In this document: one piece after another, positions 47,225-62,100 of the stretch
How positions within the stretch are numbered: the first letter of the stretch is position 1
Layout of the letters: every line of letters starts with the position of its first letter
Source of the DNA: Diadema setosum
Taxonomy: Eukaryota > Echinodermata > Echinoidea > Diadematoida > Diadematidae
NCBI RefSeq assembly: GCF_964275005.1
Contig: NC_092705.1
Location: 21,273,723 to 21,337,722 of the forward strand
Direction of reading: 5' to 3'
DNA: 64,000 bases
Position numbers and translations under genes: made by a program
Notes under the pieces: generated by a model
Database searches by the model: none
What the model saw: the letters and a program-made list of their open reading frames with translations, nothing else
Told to the model about the DNA's origin: nothing

Positions 47225-47271
<47 letters not shown>

Positions 47272-47320
47272 GTGTAATGTATCAACCTTCACAATAATGA
47301 TGATGATGATGATGAGCAGC

Positions 47321-47367
<47 letters not shown>

Positions 47368-50163
47368 CGACAATAACAACAACGACAACAACACCAACAA
47401 CAACAACAACAACACCAACAACACCACCACCACCAACAACAACAACGTCTTCCTTAGCCAGGGTAGCCTCTTTAGTGTTGCCACTGTTCTACCAGAGGTC
47501 CCTGCTATTATTGCAGATATAAGAGCTCAATGTACAATATTTACTTGCAACTGAAATAAATTCTTCATTAAGTCAAACTTTTGACTTAAAACATTTTGCA
47601 AGTTTCTTGCACTGAGTTGTGCAGTTGACATTGTCTGAACATCAGAAAAAATATGAATTTAAAGAAAACAGCATTTCTGTAAGCAGCATGTTCAAGTTTT
47701 GGAATTAAAAGGGAAAATATCTTATTTCTGATTTCTTGTAATACTCAGTGGCACATGATTTCTGCTATTGAAGAAGAACAGTCATCATATACACTCAATT
47801 TCTGAAAAAAAATTCAAATTTACATGCACCAACACTGGTAATATGTTTACACAAGCACACCTTCCATCACAAAGTTTATTAGATCAAACTCAGCTGACAT
47901 TGAGCTGTTAGGTAGTAACAAAATCAAATTTAAAAAAAAAAACACACACACAAAAAAAAAAAATTGATACACAAAGATCCTAGGTTGACTCACTTTTCAG
48001 CCCAATCCAGTATGAAGACATTGCTTTGTTGTGCATCTCTATGATTATGACATTGTCTAACCCTGTGTGTATGCCTATGGCAAGTAAAAATATATCTTCT
48101 TTTTTTGTTCAGGAGCAAGGCAACTAAATGATGAGTGACATTGTGACTATAACTCCCTATCTTCCTCCTAGTTAACTCCATATTTAAGACATTATTCTCT
48201 TACAGCCAATGACTCAAGAAAATATCTTGGAAATATAAAGTGCAGTGTTGCCATGTGTTATGGACAGGACTTGTGGCTATACTTGTGTGTGCTCGAGCCA
48301 GGCAAGGGAATACAGTATGTTGTTTGAGATGAAATGGTAAATGTTTGTGAAAATATGCCAGCTGGAACTCTTTGCGGGCAGTCCCAGCAACGTCCCAGCA
48401 AAATTCCCCACGGATCGAGAGGTTGCTGTGAGGTAGGAAGTTTCAATAAATTAAGTCAGCGAGTGCATGGGGGACACCATCGCACCGATGCCAAGACAGG
48501 AACAAACAACTCTCCTTCGTTACAATAACACCCCGCTGGGTTTATCTTATGTCAGGCCAGTTCACCCCAACCCACCCCTCCCTTCCCCTCAACTCCTCTG
48601 AACAATGAAATGTTGGCACATTAGCCTCAATCTGTCCCACTGTGATCATAAAATCAGCTGACTGGAAACATGCAAAAACAGGAGGGGGAAAAAGAGAGGA
48701 AAAATTCCTTTCAAAATTTCACTATCAGTTCTTTTCCTATGTCATTATTTCACTTCTGTTACAGGAAGGTAGAAAAAGTTTTCTAAAATCCAAATGACAT
48801 CTGAATTAGACTCTAGAGAGGGTAGGTAGGTATAGCCAAGGCGATGGAAATCTTTATAGAGAAGAAATAATAGTGAATGCTATGGCTCTCTCATCATAAT
48901 CACAATATACTAAATGGATACATATTCAATGAAATAACTCCGCCCCCACACTCCAGAGTTGGCAAGCTGCCATCCCTTGCTACAATTTTACAAATTAAGA
49001 CACAAACACTTTTTTTTTTCAGGCACAAATATGCCAGCATAAGGGAAGGTGCCTCACCCTGCTCCCCATGGAAGAGAAAAAAAAAAAACAAAAGAATACT
49101 GCTGCTTGATTCCTACATCGCTCTCTTCGCCTTCTTTCAAAGAACCTGCAGGAATTTGCCATCCAAATGATCTGACTCGTTGTGGAAACCCAACATCCCT
49201 CCTTGATTTTCTTCTGTTGTTAAAATCCATGAAATGATTCACCCCGCTCAGAGCAACAAATGGCAGTTAATGGCTTCTATTGGCAATGCTTCTGACAGAA
49301 AAACAACTTCTGTTGTCATGGTGATCCCCTTACCTAAAGAGCTGCTTGAAATACTAATACGTTGATTCCTTGGTGACCTGTATATTACAAAAGTCTTGTG
49401 GTTGCATCATTTTGTCAAAACAAGGCCGGGACTTTGCCACTGGGGTCTTGGAATGCAGCGAGATTCTTCTGGCTTGTTCCAACTTTTTTCTTTCTTCATG
49501 TCTTGCAATTACCTCCCACTAACTGGAATTTAGAATGCATGAATTTTCCTGCTGTATTCTCATCTGTCAGAAGCAAGAACATACCACACCCTCTAGTCTT
49601 GTAATACTAGCATGTTTGCAATCGCCGGGTGGTATAACTATTTGTAGAAAAAAAATAAAGAAAATGGCAAATTTGTTTGGTCTTTTGGTTCAATAGTCTG
49701 ACACTATACGGCATGACGGAAAAATGTATCTGTGAATAAGTTATCAATATTTGGTCGTTATTTATATGACCACCTCTTGAGTCAGTATATCTGAACGCAC
49801 ATTCGGTTGTGTCGCTGTACCATTTTTCTGTGTGACACAGAGTAACCATGGAATTGACAGAGAAGTAACAGTGACATCAAATCGTAAGAGCTGACGGTCT
49901 GATGACACCCACTTCCACGCCATATGTTATGATGTCAAAATACTTCAACATTTTTTTTTTTCTTTTGGTCAGAATCCAACAATAAATAATCATGTATTCA
50001 AACATGGCATGAGTGAAAATGGAGGAATGGGGTCTGAAAGGTGACAACTAGTAGCAGGAGAAGGGAAATCCCCCTTTGAGGGACAGGAAATATGCGTGAC
50101 CTCCAGACATCATTAGCCCACGCTGGGGGCCCTCCTTCACCTCGCATTCCAACTGCTCTTTAC

Positions 50164-50194
<31 letters not shown>

Positions 50195-53100
50195 TACATA
50201 CATACAAGGGACATGGCAAACAGACGCGTCAAGTCCAATCACTCTTACCATTTTGTCTGTGAGGAAATGTAAACATGGTGCCTGGAGGGCATTCACTCTG
50301 AGCATTGTTTCTAACATTCTTCAAGTTGTACAAGAGGCAGTACGCTACAAGGCAGCCTTAGCTATCAAGTCTGCATTAACATGACTATACTTATCGTTCC
50401 ACACATCGGGGACGATTCAACAGGACTACCCAATTATGATCAAGGCAATGTGCTCAAACTTAGAAGATGAATGTTTCAGGTGTGCATGTCTTTCAACTCC
50501 AATACCAGAAATTATCACAGAACACAAATGAATTCTTGCTGCAGTGTTCCGAGTTATGGAGGGCTGTGCGTGATCTGTGTATATTTTGAGTGTAGAAGCA
50601 AAGGGGTATCTTCTGCATACACTCTTGAAATTATGCTTATTCTCACATAAATCTTTTTTACTTAAAAAAGATTTAATGATAACAGTCATTTACTAACTCA
50701 TAAAAATAAATATGAATTCATTTTCAATCTGCATTGCAAAATTGTGATACATGTGAGTAGTTGTTACTGGTGTTGATGTACCTTGATTTTTTTTTCCTTT
50801 CCACCAAGACTAAAAATAGAGTATTTAAGAAGACAGAGGATGTGGGGCAAAATTAGGGAGGGGGGAATTGTCCTTACCCCTACTCTGTTGCTTGACCGTA
50901 GCCGGAAGTCGTATACCCTTCCCGGCAGCAGTCCCCCGACTGGACACTCGGTGATCTCGGCCGAAGCCCGATGGACCTCCGTGGGCATACTGTCAGCTGC
51001 AGTCATTTCAATGGAAAACTCAGTGATGGGAGCGCCCCCATTGTAGTCTGGCATACCTGGGCCGATGGAAAAAAGAAGGCAGAGAAAAACTTCACTTGAC
51101 AGGAAATTTTAAAGCGGAAGTTCCCCCAACGACGAATGTGTATACATGGATTTATTACAATAAAAAAAATACAGATATTCAACAAATCTAATTCTCAACA
51201 CATTCCCTTGAGTTGTAAGGGAGATATGTTGAGGCAAGAAATCCCCATGCCTTCCAGAAGAACCATCATGTGATCTGGTCTGTTGATGTCCTTAGAAAAA
51301 TGAATTTTTGTCCAATTCCTTTCTACTTCCTTTGTATCTTTCTGCTCCTGTGACATCACAAATTGTTGCAAAGTTCTCATCAGAGGGTGACACATGGCAT
51401 GAACTTAGAGTTTTTGTATTACAGATTTTTAAACCAGTTTCCTTGTTTTCCCAAACTTTCGATGAAGGGTTCACTAGTCATTCTGCAGTCACTGAGTCCC
51501 AAATTATGTATGAGGAAACTTTCCCTTTAAATGCTATGGGAGAGGGGTGGTGTTTAGGGGTGGGTACTAATTCAGAAAGTAGAGGAAGGTGTTATATACT
51601 GTTGAGCAGCAGCAGCAACTACTCACAGAGAGACACGACCAGTTGGTAAAACCAAGCATTAAAGGGCAGCAACAGGTGACTCAGAAAATATCACAGAACT
51701 TTTCAAGTGATGGCTCTTCTTCTCCCAAATGGGGGAAAGGGGTGGGGGGGGGGGGGGGGGGGGAGGCTGTAGGGCAAAATGTCACTAATTACATCATCAC
51801 GACTTCATGACATAAAAAGCTTTTTTTTTTTTTTTTTTCCTCCTGTAAGTATGAACATGGGTAGTTCAATCTAGCACATTCAGCTAAATGAAATTTCTGC
51901 TCTTAAGTCTGAGAATACTAACACAGCATGATTTTTACTCACGAAAATCAACGAAAAGGCAACGCTCAAGAAAAAAGGACAATCAATTATAAAAACTTGG
52001 GGCCGTATTCTGAGAGCTAATTAAGTGTCTGATTAGCACTTAATTACCGAATTGGTATTCTGAGAGCATGATTAAGTAGGGGATATATTAACTACCATAG
52101 CAACAAGCGTTTTGGCGGGAAGGACCTACGCGTTTGCGCGTATCAATGCGCGTGCACCTCTGAGAGGACTTAATCACAGAGTTAATTACGAATCGGTATT
52201 CTGAGGGTGTGATTAAGTATGAAAGTTAATGGAAAACTTAATGATACCAAAGAGTGTCATTAACTACTCCGATATCACGCATTACATCGTGTTTTCTCTG
52301 CCACAACGATGCTTACCGTCTTCGGTAACCGAGGAGCGGTTGAATCTTGTTATCATGGTATCCGTAGAATTCAGAGAAAAAAAGAAATATAGCCGATCTT
52401 CGAGGAATTTTGTCATTTTATGTGAGCAAAGAGGTTGAGATCTTCGCGTGCGTAGGTGAGGGGTTGTAATCAAATACCGGAGTGTGCGCACGGAGCTCTT
52501 GGGTTGTAATTACAGGGGGCGTGCAGGAGCGCGCATTGAGGGCATATTTGCGCGTGTAATCATCATTTTGGCTTCTAACAACGCGTCTGATTGGATGGAA
52601 TAACAATTAGATGGGAGGGACCTAAGATAATTACAGGGGACTTAATCATACCTTAATTACGTCCTCAGAATACCGATTTTGCCCATGATTAAGGGCCTAT
52701 TAACTTCACGACTTAATCACGAAGTTAATTACAGACTTAATTACGACCTCAGAATACCACCCTTGTTAAATACCAGTGTTACCCCACCCCAAGAACTGCA
52801 CAACAGCTTGTGATGTCACAGTAGTGAGATAATGCAGAGAGAGAGAGAGAGAGAAAAAAAAAAGAATTTCACTAAAATTTGATTTTGGTAGGATGTCCAA
52901 AGGGCACTTAACCCAGTTTCTCCAAAACAAGTCAATGCTGAATGTTCTGGAGAGCTAAAAAAACATGACAGCCAATGCACTACGATTATGTCAAATGTCT
53001 TCCCTATGACATGCCGTGGTGGCTTCATTTTTGGGGTAAGACAGCTAGGATTTGGACTGGACACAACTTAACTGATTATCTGACCATTAATCCTTAAAAA

Positions 53101-56100
53101 TAATTTTCACCAAAATTTGATATACGAGGTCTTGTCACTCCAGCGATGATATACATGTTCAGGAAACTTCTTCTTGTAACGTGATGTCAGTGCGTACTCA
53201 CCCCATCTGAGATTCACTGATGTTGCCTTGGGCCTACCGTGGACCCTCGGCGGGTGGCTCTGACCAGGAACTATGGGAAGCGTTGTTATGCTCAGGACGT
53301 CGGAACTCTGAAAAGAGGGTAGACATGGTCGTGAGAAGAGGGGGTCAAAGCGACATCACCTTCATTCAGTCTCACATTGCTTTAATTCATACAGAAGTCC
53401 TTCTCCACAATTTTTCTCAAGACAGCCTACCATATTTCTGGAGTTAAGTTCTTTGATCCCCTTTGGTTCGTTTTGTTTTGTTTTGTTTTTTGGCTGTTCT
53501 GGTAAATGGCCAACTAAAGCACACTGCATAGTAAACCTAAGCATGCAATACACAAATTCTGGAAGTGAAAGAAGTGAGTGGAACCAATGGATCAGATTTT
53601 AAATGGTTGAATAAAAACTTCCCTCTCATTTTAGCTCTTATTTTCATCATTTAACATTTGTGTATTTAGGTTGCTGAAAATCAGAAGCTCTAAAAATTCC
53701 TAAATTTATGCCTGATTCATAAATTGGGAACATATTATTAGGTGACCATATTAAGCAATTTTTCAAATCCATTTTTCTGGTTTTGTGCACATTCAGAGTT
53801 GCCAATTTTATGAAACCATGACAATTTCTGCGACAGAACTACCTGTTGACCCGATGGATCAATTTAGAGACACATGAAGGAGTATCTTACCGGACTTGTG
53901 CCACCTTTACTTGAGCATGCGACTCGGAGATAGTACGTGCAGCCGGGCTTGAGGTTGTCAAACTGGTGTTCCCTCTCCAAGCCCCGGTATATCGGCGTAA
54001 ATGGACCGTCTGATTTTGGGTGAAGAGACAGGATTGGGAGGTAGATATTGTACGGAAGTAAGGGGTCAGAGGTCAGAAGTCAAAGATCAAAGGTCTCTCA
54101 GAACACATACCACAAAACAGAAGAGGGAACACATGTTAAAGTTCATCAACTCTTCACTACTGTCCACACCCAAATAATGGTCTCTTGTTACAATGCTACT
54201 TTATGATTGATCGAACACTGTAAGGGTATATCTCGCCGAATGTCTGCGAATGTAACAAATCTTAAGTTTCGTCAGGGTGCATAAACAGTTGAAAACAGTT
54301 TTCATAGTCGCAAACACTTTTTCTTGTCGCAACTTGTAACAAAAAATTTTGAACATGTTCAAAATTTCTTTGCAACAAGAATTTTTTTTTTTTTTTTTTT
54401 TTTTCGACAATGAAAGCTGTTGTTGAATGTGATTGCAACTGTTTACGAACCCTGCCGAATCCTAAAATTCGTTAAAATTTGCTACATTTGAAAACATTTG
54501 CTGCTCAGCGAGATGTATACCCCGTATTGTCAAGGAGATATGGATATGGACATTGAAGCGTCAAGTCTTGGCAGAAAATCTTGTAAAGTTTAAATATCCT
54601 ACGGGCAAGATGCTACATCCACTATGTCCAATGTCATAGAGAAGTTTTGATACTGATGGGTGAAGGACAGTTTGTATTTGATATAAATATGTATATTGAG
54701 TCTTGATATGACATCACTAGTTTCATAAAGAAATACTTTGATGAGATTGGGGATGGGAGATCTGTATTTCCTAAATCCTGGAAGATACTCACTTCTAACT
54801 TCAGCTTTTTCTAGTAGATACGACGTGATTTCTGAGCCTCCGCAATCCCTGGGTGGATCTGTGGGTAAAGATGAGAGGTAAGAAAACCCATGAAAGCAAA
54901 TTCAAAACAACTGCAGAGAAATAAGAACAGGAAAATCTGTGTGTACAGAGGAATACAGCACCTAGTGGGAATGTATCATCCACAATATTTGGCTGATGGG
55001 ATGACCCTAGAAATTATTTATAGCAGAGCTGCCAACCTTTGGAAGCACAAATTAGTACTCAGCAGCTCCAAAATTCGTATTTTTCCACCAGAATTCGTAT
55101 TTTTTCAATCTCCCTCTTTTTGATATTTTGAATTAAACTCGTCGACTTCTGAGGCCTACAGGCTCTAAACATAACGTTATGACACATGCCGAAGCATCGA
55201 GCTGGTCACCAGCACGATAAAGATGCCAAACTACGCAATGTTCAGCGTTGATTGATTGCTTTCTCCCAATGAATGTGTACAAGTGCAAGTACACCTGTAT
55301 GTAACTCCAAAAACATGCTGGGCTGATTATGGAAGTTTCCACTATCTAGCAGGGGACGGGGAATGCTTTCATCTTCTCAAGAGAGCTTCTGTGTGAGCGG
55401 ATGCAAAATTCTGTTCTGTGTTTCCAATTATTGTTTACTATTAAAACATAATCATGCGTTGTTTTCAGGCTTTTTTCTTTTTATTGGATTTTAAACATCA
55501 GTATTTTCCGAAGTATTCCAATTTCTTTTCCCCTGACTGGAATCGGAAAGTCTGCTATAACGATGATCGCAAAATGCAGCGCTGTGTGTGGAAGCGCCGA
55601 TGTGCAAACACGTGGCTTCACTTTCAAGTTTAAAGGAATGCGCCATGTGCTCCTGCCTATAAGAGGTTACTGCAAGTTCGATAGATCGAATGCGCCATAG
55701 CTGAGCTGAGCTGAATGGCTTGTTTACGGTAAACATGCAGTTTACGTTCGATACGAAGAAATCAGTACGTCTTTCACGAGGGAAAAACACACAAAACAAA
55801 CAAACAAAATACACCCACGAACGAATGTTGATAGCCAAAACTTTGAAATGTAATAAGCAGTTTTGATGAGCGTGAACTGAAACTAATTGTCATTTACACG
55901 TTGTATTTTGCTGTCTAACCAGGTGATGACTGCATCTCATTGGACCTACTCGTAGTGAATTTGTCTGGGCATACGAGACCTTTCATGTATTTCTGTGATT
56001 GCATTTTTAATTGACTGAATAATCAATCCTTTTATGATTGTTCAGGGAACATTAGATATTCGATCAAGTACACTATAATCGACTGTTCGATGTTTCCTAC

Positions 56101-59100
56101 TCTGCGCCAAAAGAAAGGCTTTAGAAATAGAATCATGATATCTTTGCAATGATTCCTTTAATCAACTAATGAGCTGGTTCTTCGATCGATTTTTCCAGGA
56201 TATTTGCACGCTGTTTATTCCAGTGCGCGCATTCTTTCGTCTGGCACGCACCTGGGTGTGGCACCTGCTTTTGTGTAAATTTCCACAAGGGAGAGTGGTG
56301 GGGTAGGGGTGTCAAGTTTCTTCGAGCCGAAGAGACTGCATACACAATCTCTTCGCTTTTATTTGTCATTCGTGTTTTCCCCTCATTCTTTGCTGATATT
56401 GAACATATATATTCAACTTTACGAAGGTTGCTATAGCACGTGGTTCTTTTTGTTGTGAGGTGTATGTAATTTCTTTTTTTTTATCATTCTTGAGAGGGGA
56501 AAGAAGAGTAAGGGGGAGAGAAGAGTTTAAAGAGGGAAAGGGAAATAAAACAAACGTCACGTACGCTCAGCATTCACAGGAAGCCGTCTTTTTACACCAG
56601 TCACCAGCATAGTTATCATCATCACCATCAGACATCACTCAAGATCATTTTAGCCTTTTCCTATCAACATTAAGAAACACGCATAATCCCTCGAGATAAA
56701 TACCTAGGAAAATAAATAACAAATACAAAGTATCAACACCTCCCAACAACACAAACATTTGGAAAATACAACAAACAGCACATCGAAGCGGCTGGGATCA
56801 AACTCCGTCGCTTTGATTCGAAAAAGTATTGCAGCGAAGCGGAGAAATCGCCGTTACGAAAATAACAGTGCGAGACACTCAAGAAAATTACGTTTATATA
56901 CTTCAAAGTATAAAGGGAACGGATAAAGTGATATAAAATGGAAGAAATCGTACCAAACGAGGTGTGAGAAACGACAGAAATAAAACGAAGTTCAGTAGTA
57001 AGCTTAGGCCCTAGCAAAAGTTTGCAGCACCGAAAGCTACGCGAAAATATATACACAGTGGAAACTTAATATTGCGACGAGATCCTTGGGATCGTCAATA
57101 AACGATACAAAACAAAGGAAATTAATTCATTTTGACCGGAAAACAGTTTGTTATAAGTATTCTGTTATATGAGATCTCCTTTAATAGGCCTAGAAATACA
57201 TCGAGTTTCCACGATACTCGGGAAAGAAAGTTCGAATGCTTTTCACCTGCACATACTGCAGTGCACATCAATACACGAACAGAAACTCACCTCGCGATCT
57301 TCCTTGCAGAAAATGATGCAATAACGTTATCAAAAAAAAAAACACACAACACTCTAAAAATCATTTCGTACTTGGGAGGCATGGAACAAGCGGATGAAGA
57401 AGAAGAGAAAAAGAAGCAGACATTGCACAACGGAACGCTTTCTACCCCGCCTCAAAACGAAATAGGGTACTGTAGTGGCAGCTTGCTACAGTGTGTAGCT
57501 ACTGCAGTATACGCACGCTCCCCAGCCGGCCACACATGGGGATACCACGGCGATCCATGTAAACATCCAGGGTCCGTAGGCGGCAGGGATTCACGCGCGC
57601 GAAGTTCTGTTCAGTGTACACAGTACGCAAGCAGTGATATGCGTGTGCGCACACTTTTCTATTCAGCGCTTTCCACATACGGTGCGTACGCGTTGCATCG
57701 ATATCCCAGCTGAGTACAGATAACATGGCACATGCGACGTGCGTTTGCCATTTTTTTTTACCCATTATTTTTTCCCACTGTGAATTCGTATATACTTTCT
57801 GAGGACGTTTTCGTATTTTCGTATTCCCTTCGATTTTTCGTAACAAATACGAATTTTTCGGAACGGTTGGCAGCTCTGTTATAGGCCTTAGACTTACGAC
57901 AGAATCAGCAAAATCTCTGCCCACAAAAATGGTCCATGTCCAGAGATGATCATCTTTGTGGGATTTCATAGCTAGCAAAAGTGTAAGAGGTAGTATGCCT
58001 GAATGTTACGTGGCGTGCCTGAACAATGTCCCAAAATCTGAGAGGCACAGAATTTTGAGCCAAATTTGAACTCTGACCGAGCCCCTGAGCGCTGCATGGG
58101 ATACTTGTTCAAGGGCCTGTATGACTGGTCAAACTAGACTACACTTTAACCCATTTAGGACGGACTGATTTCGTTATAACTGGCATTTCCCATAGACACC
58201 TGCCCGAGTATACTTGGGACTCCTCCTCAACGGCTTAACATGGAATGATGCCATTGGGACTAGTCACACCAGACTACACTCTAACGTGGAATTATGCCAT
58301 TGGGACTGTGTACACAGCAGAACTACTGTTTAAGCAAAGCAACAATAAGACCCATTGTAGCTGTACCCTCTTGTTGGGCTGGCCAACATTCAGGATTTTT
58401 TACGTAAAGATATGGATGAATGAAATAATCTTTGAAGATTTATTTTTTTTTCCATCCTAATCAATAGAAGGTTTTGTCCTTGAGGCTTGATTTACTGGCT
58501 ATCTAACCCACTTTGGTTTGTGATCACAAAATACACTTTACGATGTACAACTGCAAGAGCAATGGTGCTCCATCTACTGATGGATGTGTTATCACTTCTG
58601 TATTACCCATTATGCTGCCCTCTATTGACTTTGGATATATATAGTTTCAATACTGGACTATAAAACAACTGGCTTTTTGTGAGGGAGAATGTTCATTATG
58701 AAGCATGCTTACCTTGATTTGCCCTAAATTCGATGCAGGTCTCAGAAATAAATATATAACATGCTATGAGATCACGCTATACATTTTTCACTTGTAATTT
58801 CAGGCATCTCAATTACTGAAACAAATGTCATATACAAGTACTTAAATCTAGAGAAAAGTTAAGGGTACAGTTTATGCACCGATGAAGCAGCAATTTCCAC
58901 CATGATCTTGGAATAGTACACAGCATTTGAATTTGAATGGCAAAAAATGTCTATATTTTGTGGGCGCATGCTCAGCATACATTGCCTCCACTTGTTCCAG
59001 TGGGCATATGGACAAGGATCTTACTGTTGGACAGACCACATTCCATTCATTCACTTGCCTCGACCAACTTTCAGTTGCCCTTAGCTAGCAGGCATAGAAA

Positions 59101-62100
59101 TATGTATTACTACTGATTTTTAATGACATATGATCCTGAGACAATTGCTCCCATGAAATATGTGCACGCTACACCAAACATGAATTTTATACACACAAAC
59201 ATAACCCTAACCCTATTCCTAATCCTCATATCAAACTAAACGTAAAACCCTATGACAACCATAACCCTAAATCTAAGTCCTTGGAGAAAATAAACCAGAG
59301 CCGTTGTTGCAGGAGCAAATGCCATTACTACCACGCTGGTCACTGGTGACATAAAAACCATATGGTATAAGTGGTCAGTCAGTGGTCTGGTTTCATAAAC
59401 TTCAAGCTGCGAGGTGACAGATAACCTATCAACTAACTTTCACTTGCCCTTAGGCAAGCAGGCATATATGTATTACTACCATGCTGGTCACTGGTCACAT
59501 ATGGTACAAGTGGTCAGCCAGTGGTCCAGTTTCATAGACTTTGAGCTGCGAGGCGACAGATAATCTTTCATGGTTCTATGTATATCAGGTTTGTGGTCAC
59601 AAGTCATTTCTCTTAGTCCTGTGTATTGCCTTTCATGTTTGGCTTCACATCGAAGGTCTCAGATCGCAAGTCATTTGTCTTAGTCCTGTGTATTGCCCTT
59701 CATGTTTGGCTTTAAATCAAGAGAAGGTACTTGTAGCTACGTGTGCTGTCACATATTACACAATACTGATGACAGACAGTCAGACGGAGAGACAGACAAG
59801 GAAGATAGATGGAGAAAGAGATAAAGGAGAGAGAGATAGCGCGATAGATAGAAAGGAGATGGTGAGAGAAATACAATATGTAGACAGATAAGGAAAAAAA
59901 GAAAGAAATAGGAACAGAGGGAGGAAGTAGAGAGAGAAAAAGAGATTCCCCCCCCCCCCACACATGCCTGTATCAGTTTAAAGGTATTGTTTACCATTGG
60001 GAGTAGTGATCTTTAAAAAAATGTTTGAGTAATCACATTTGATGCATATGTGTAAATCAGTTGTATCACAAAAATCCTACCATATAAAAATTTGCAATTA
60101 AGCCTAAAATATAAGGAGATACACTGTATCACTATATATTTTTCTCAATAAACCACAAATGTAGATGGTTTATTGTAGAAACAATCTTTATCATTCACAT
60201 TTTGTATACTTAACAATACTTAACATTGATTATACTAAAACATTCTTACATTGATTGTTTCTATCCCTAACTTGCATTTTAGAACTTTTTTGAAGCACTA
60301 CAGCTGGGTTTATGTGTCATCTGCGAATGGTAAATGATGCCTTTAAACTGTACAAATGAAATGCAGGTCACTGGCACAAAAGTAGCAAATTATCTTGGCA
60401 CTGACAACCGAGGTTTGCTGCAGGAACCACAGTGGTCTGGGTGTTTAGTCAGATTTCTGGAAATGATAATTACCGCTCTGTCATTGCCGTTCGCAAACAA
60501 GGACTCCACAGAATATTTTTGCCTCATATGGTGTGTTTAGTATTTCTTACCTAATTATCATCGTCATCATAATCTTTTTACCAGGAATTCCCTAGTATTG
60601 ACTGTCGTAGAAGTTTCTCTTCAAATGACAGCACAAGGCATACAGTGGGTTTTTCTTTTTTTTTTCAATCATCAAAATATAATTTTGCCACAGTAATTGA
60701 ATTATTTCCCACAGAATGGCCCTACAGAGGAGTGATAAGTCAAAACCCTTTGGATGATGTCCTCTAAAGGGAAACCTCAGGAACCATTTCTGGGGGTACG
60801 AGAGTTCGACTTAGCCACGCTCATCTCCTGAACCATTTTGGAAATGACAGCAGCAGTGAATTTCCAACAGGAAACAGATTACGGAAAATCCAAACCCAGC
60901 TGGCTTTGCACATGCTACCGCTTACGTAATGTGGCGAGTTCTTGCTAGAACTCACAGTTTGAGGAGAATTGCACCAATTGAGAGAAATGTTTAATGTGAA
61001 AATAGTTGGGGGGGGGGGGGGATGGCAAGCTGAAACTAGAGGAAAACCAGACAAATATTTGTAAGTTGATTGATTTACTGTCCTTCATGCATCTAAAAAA
61101 AGCTGGCGAGGTCAAATGACTGTGTAATATAAACAGAGTACTTCAGTAACTCACACTTCTCTCCCCCCCCCTAAAAATATTAAATACATATTCTCAGCAT
61201 GACTGAGTCTGAGACACAGGTACTATGAAGCTAGAAATTTTAATGTACGTTTTTAATATATTAATATATTTTAATGCACACAAAAATTCTTGTCTATACT
61301 GTAATGCAATGGATGTCAGTGGCAATTCGCAAAAAAATTTCATGCCGTGAATACTTCTTGCTTGATGTTAATACATTACAGCAGACATCATTACATTTTC
61401 ACATTGACAATTGTGATATATTATGAAATACAATGTTTAACAGTACAATGACAAAAAACACACGAGTGACTGTCATTCTGACCTTCCGGTTTTCCTCAGG
61501 ATTTCATGGACAAGTGTCATTTGTTTGTTTGTTTGTTTGTTTTTTGCCCAATGGTTTTCTGTGAAGTATATTACCAACGTAATATTTATACTATACTTCA
61601 TTTTTCCATGACTGATTATATGGTAGTCCATAATAAGCTAAACTAAATTCATACAACTCTGTGTGCCATTAAATCCTCAGAGACCATCAGATATTATCTG
61701 ATTTCACTGGAGCATATCTCTACTATATTAGAGACAGGCTCTTCCAATCCATCTCCATGTACATTTCAATATAAAAGCAATGTCTACTTTAAATTTTGCT
61801 CACAGAACAATTCTCCACAAAGATAAGCTCTTAATTCATTGAGGATGGATAGATTTTGCTATTACACACATTTCCAATAGGCCCTTGCCCGAGTATACTC
61901 AGGGCTCATTCTCAACGAGTTAACGACAACCCTTTCCTTTAATCATTCTCTTTCTCTGCTCTGCCATGGATATCACGCTACCTGCTGCACCTTTAATCAC
62001 CTGCCCTTTAAATGACTTATACTCTTGAGCATTCATAGCTGCAAACTTGCTCAGCTGTTAGGTCTCCCCTCAACTAGACTGGTCTCTAGGTTAAAGAGAA

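Noticed and set aside
57132-57713. 193-codon open frame as a gene or transposase
   Set aside because: No domain, no conserved motif, mixed composition, and it lies inside the 55024-57878 element; it is probably chance.
59205-59275. CCCTAA-like run as interstitial telomere
   Set aside because: Only a few degenerate units are present, with no flanking inverted ends; too weak to call.
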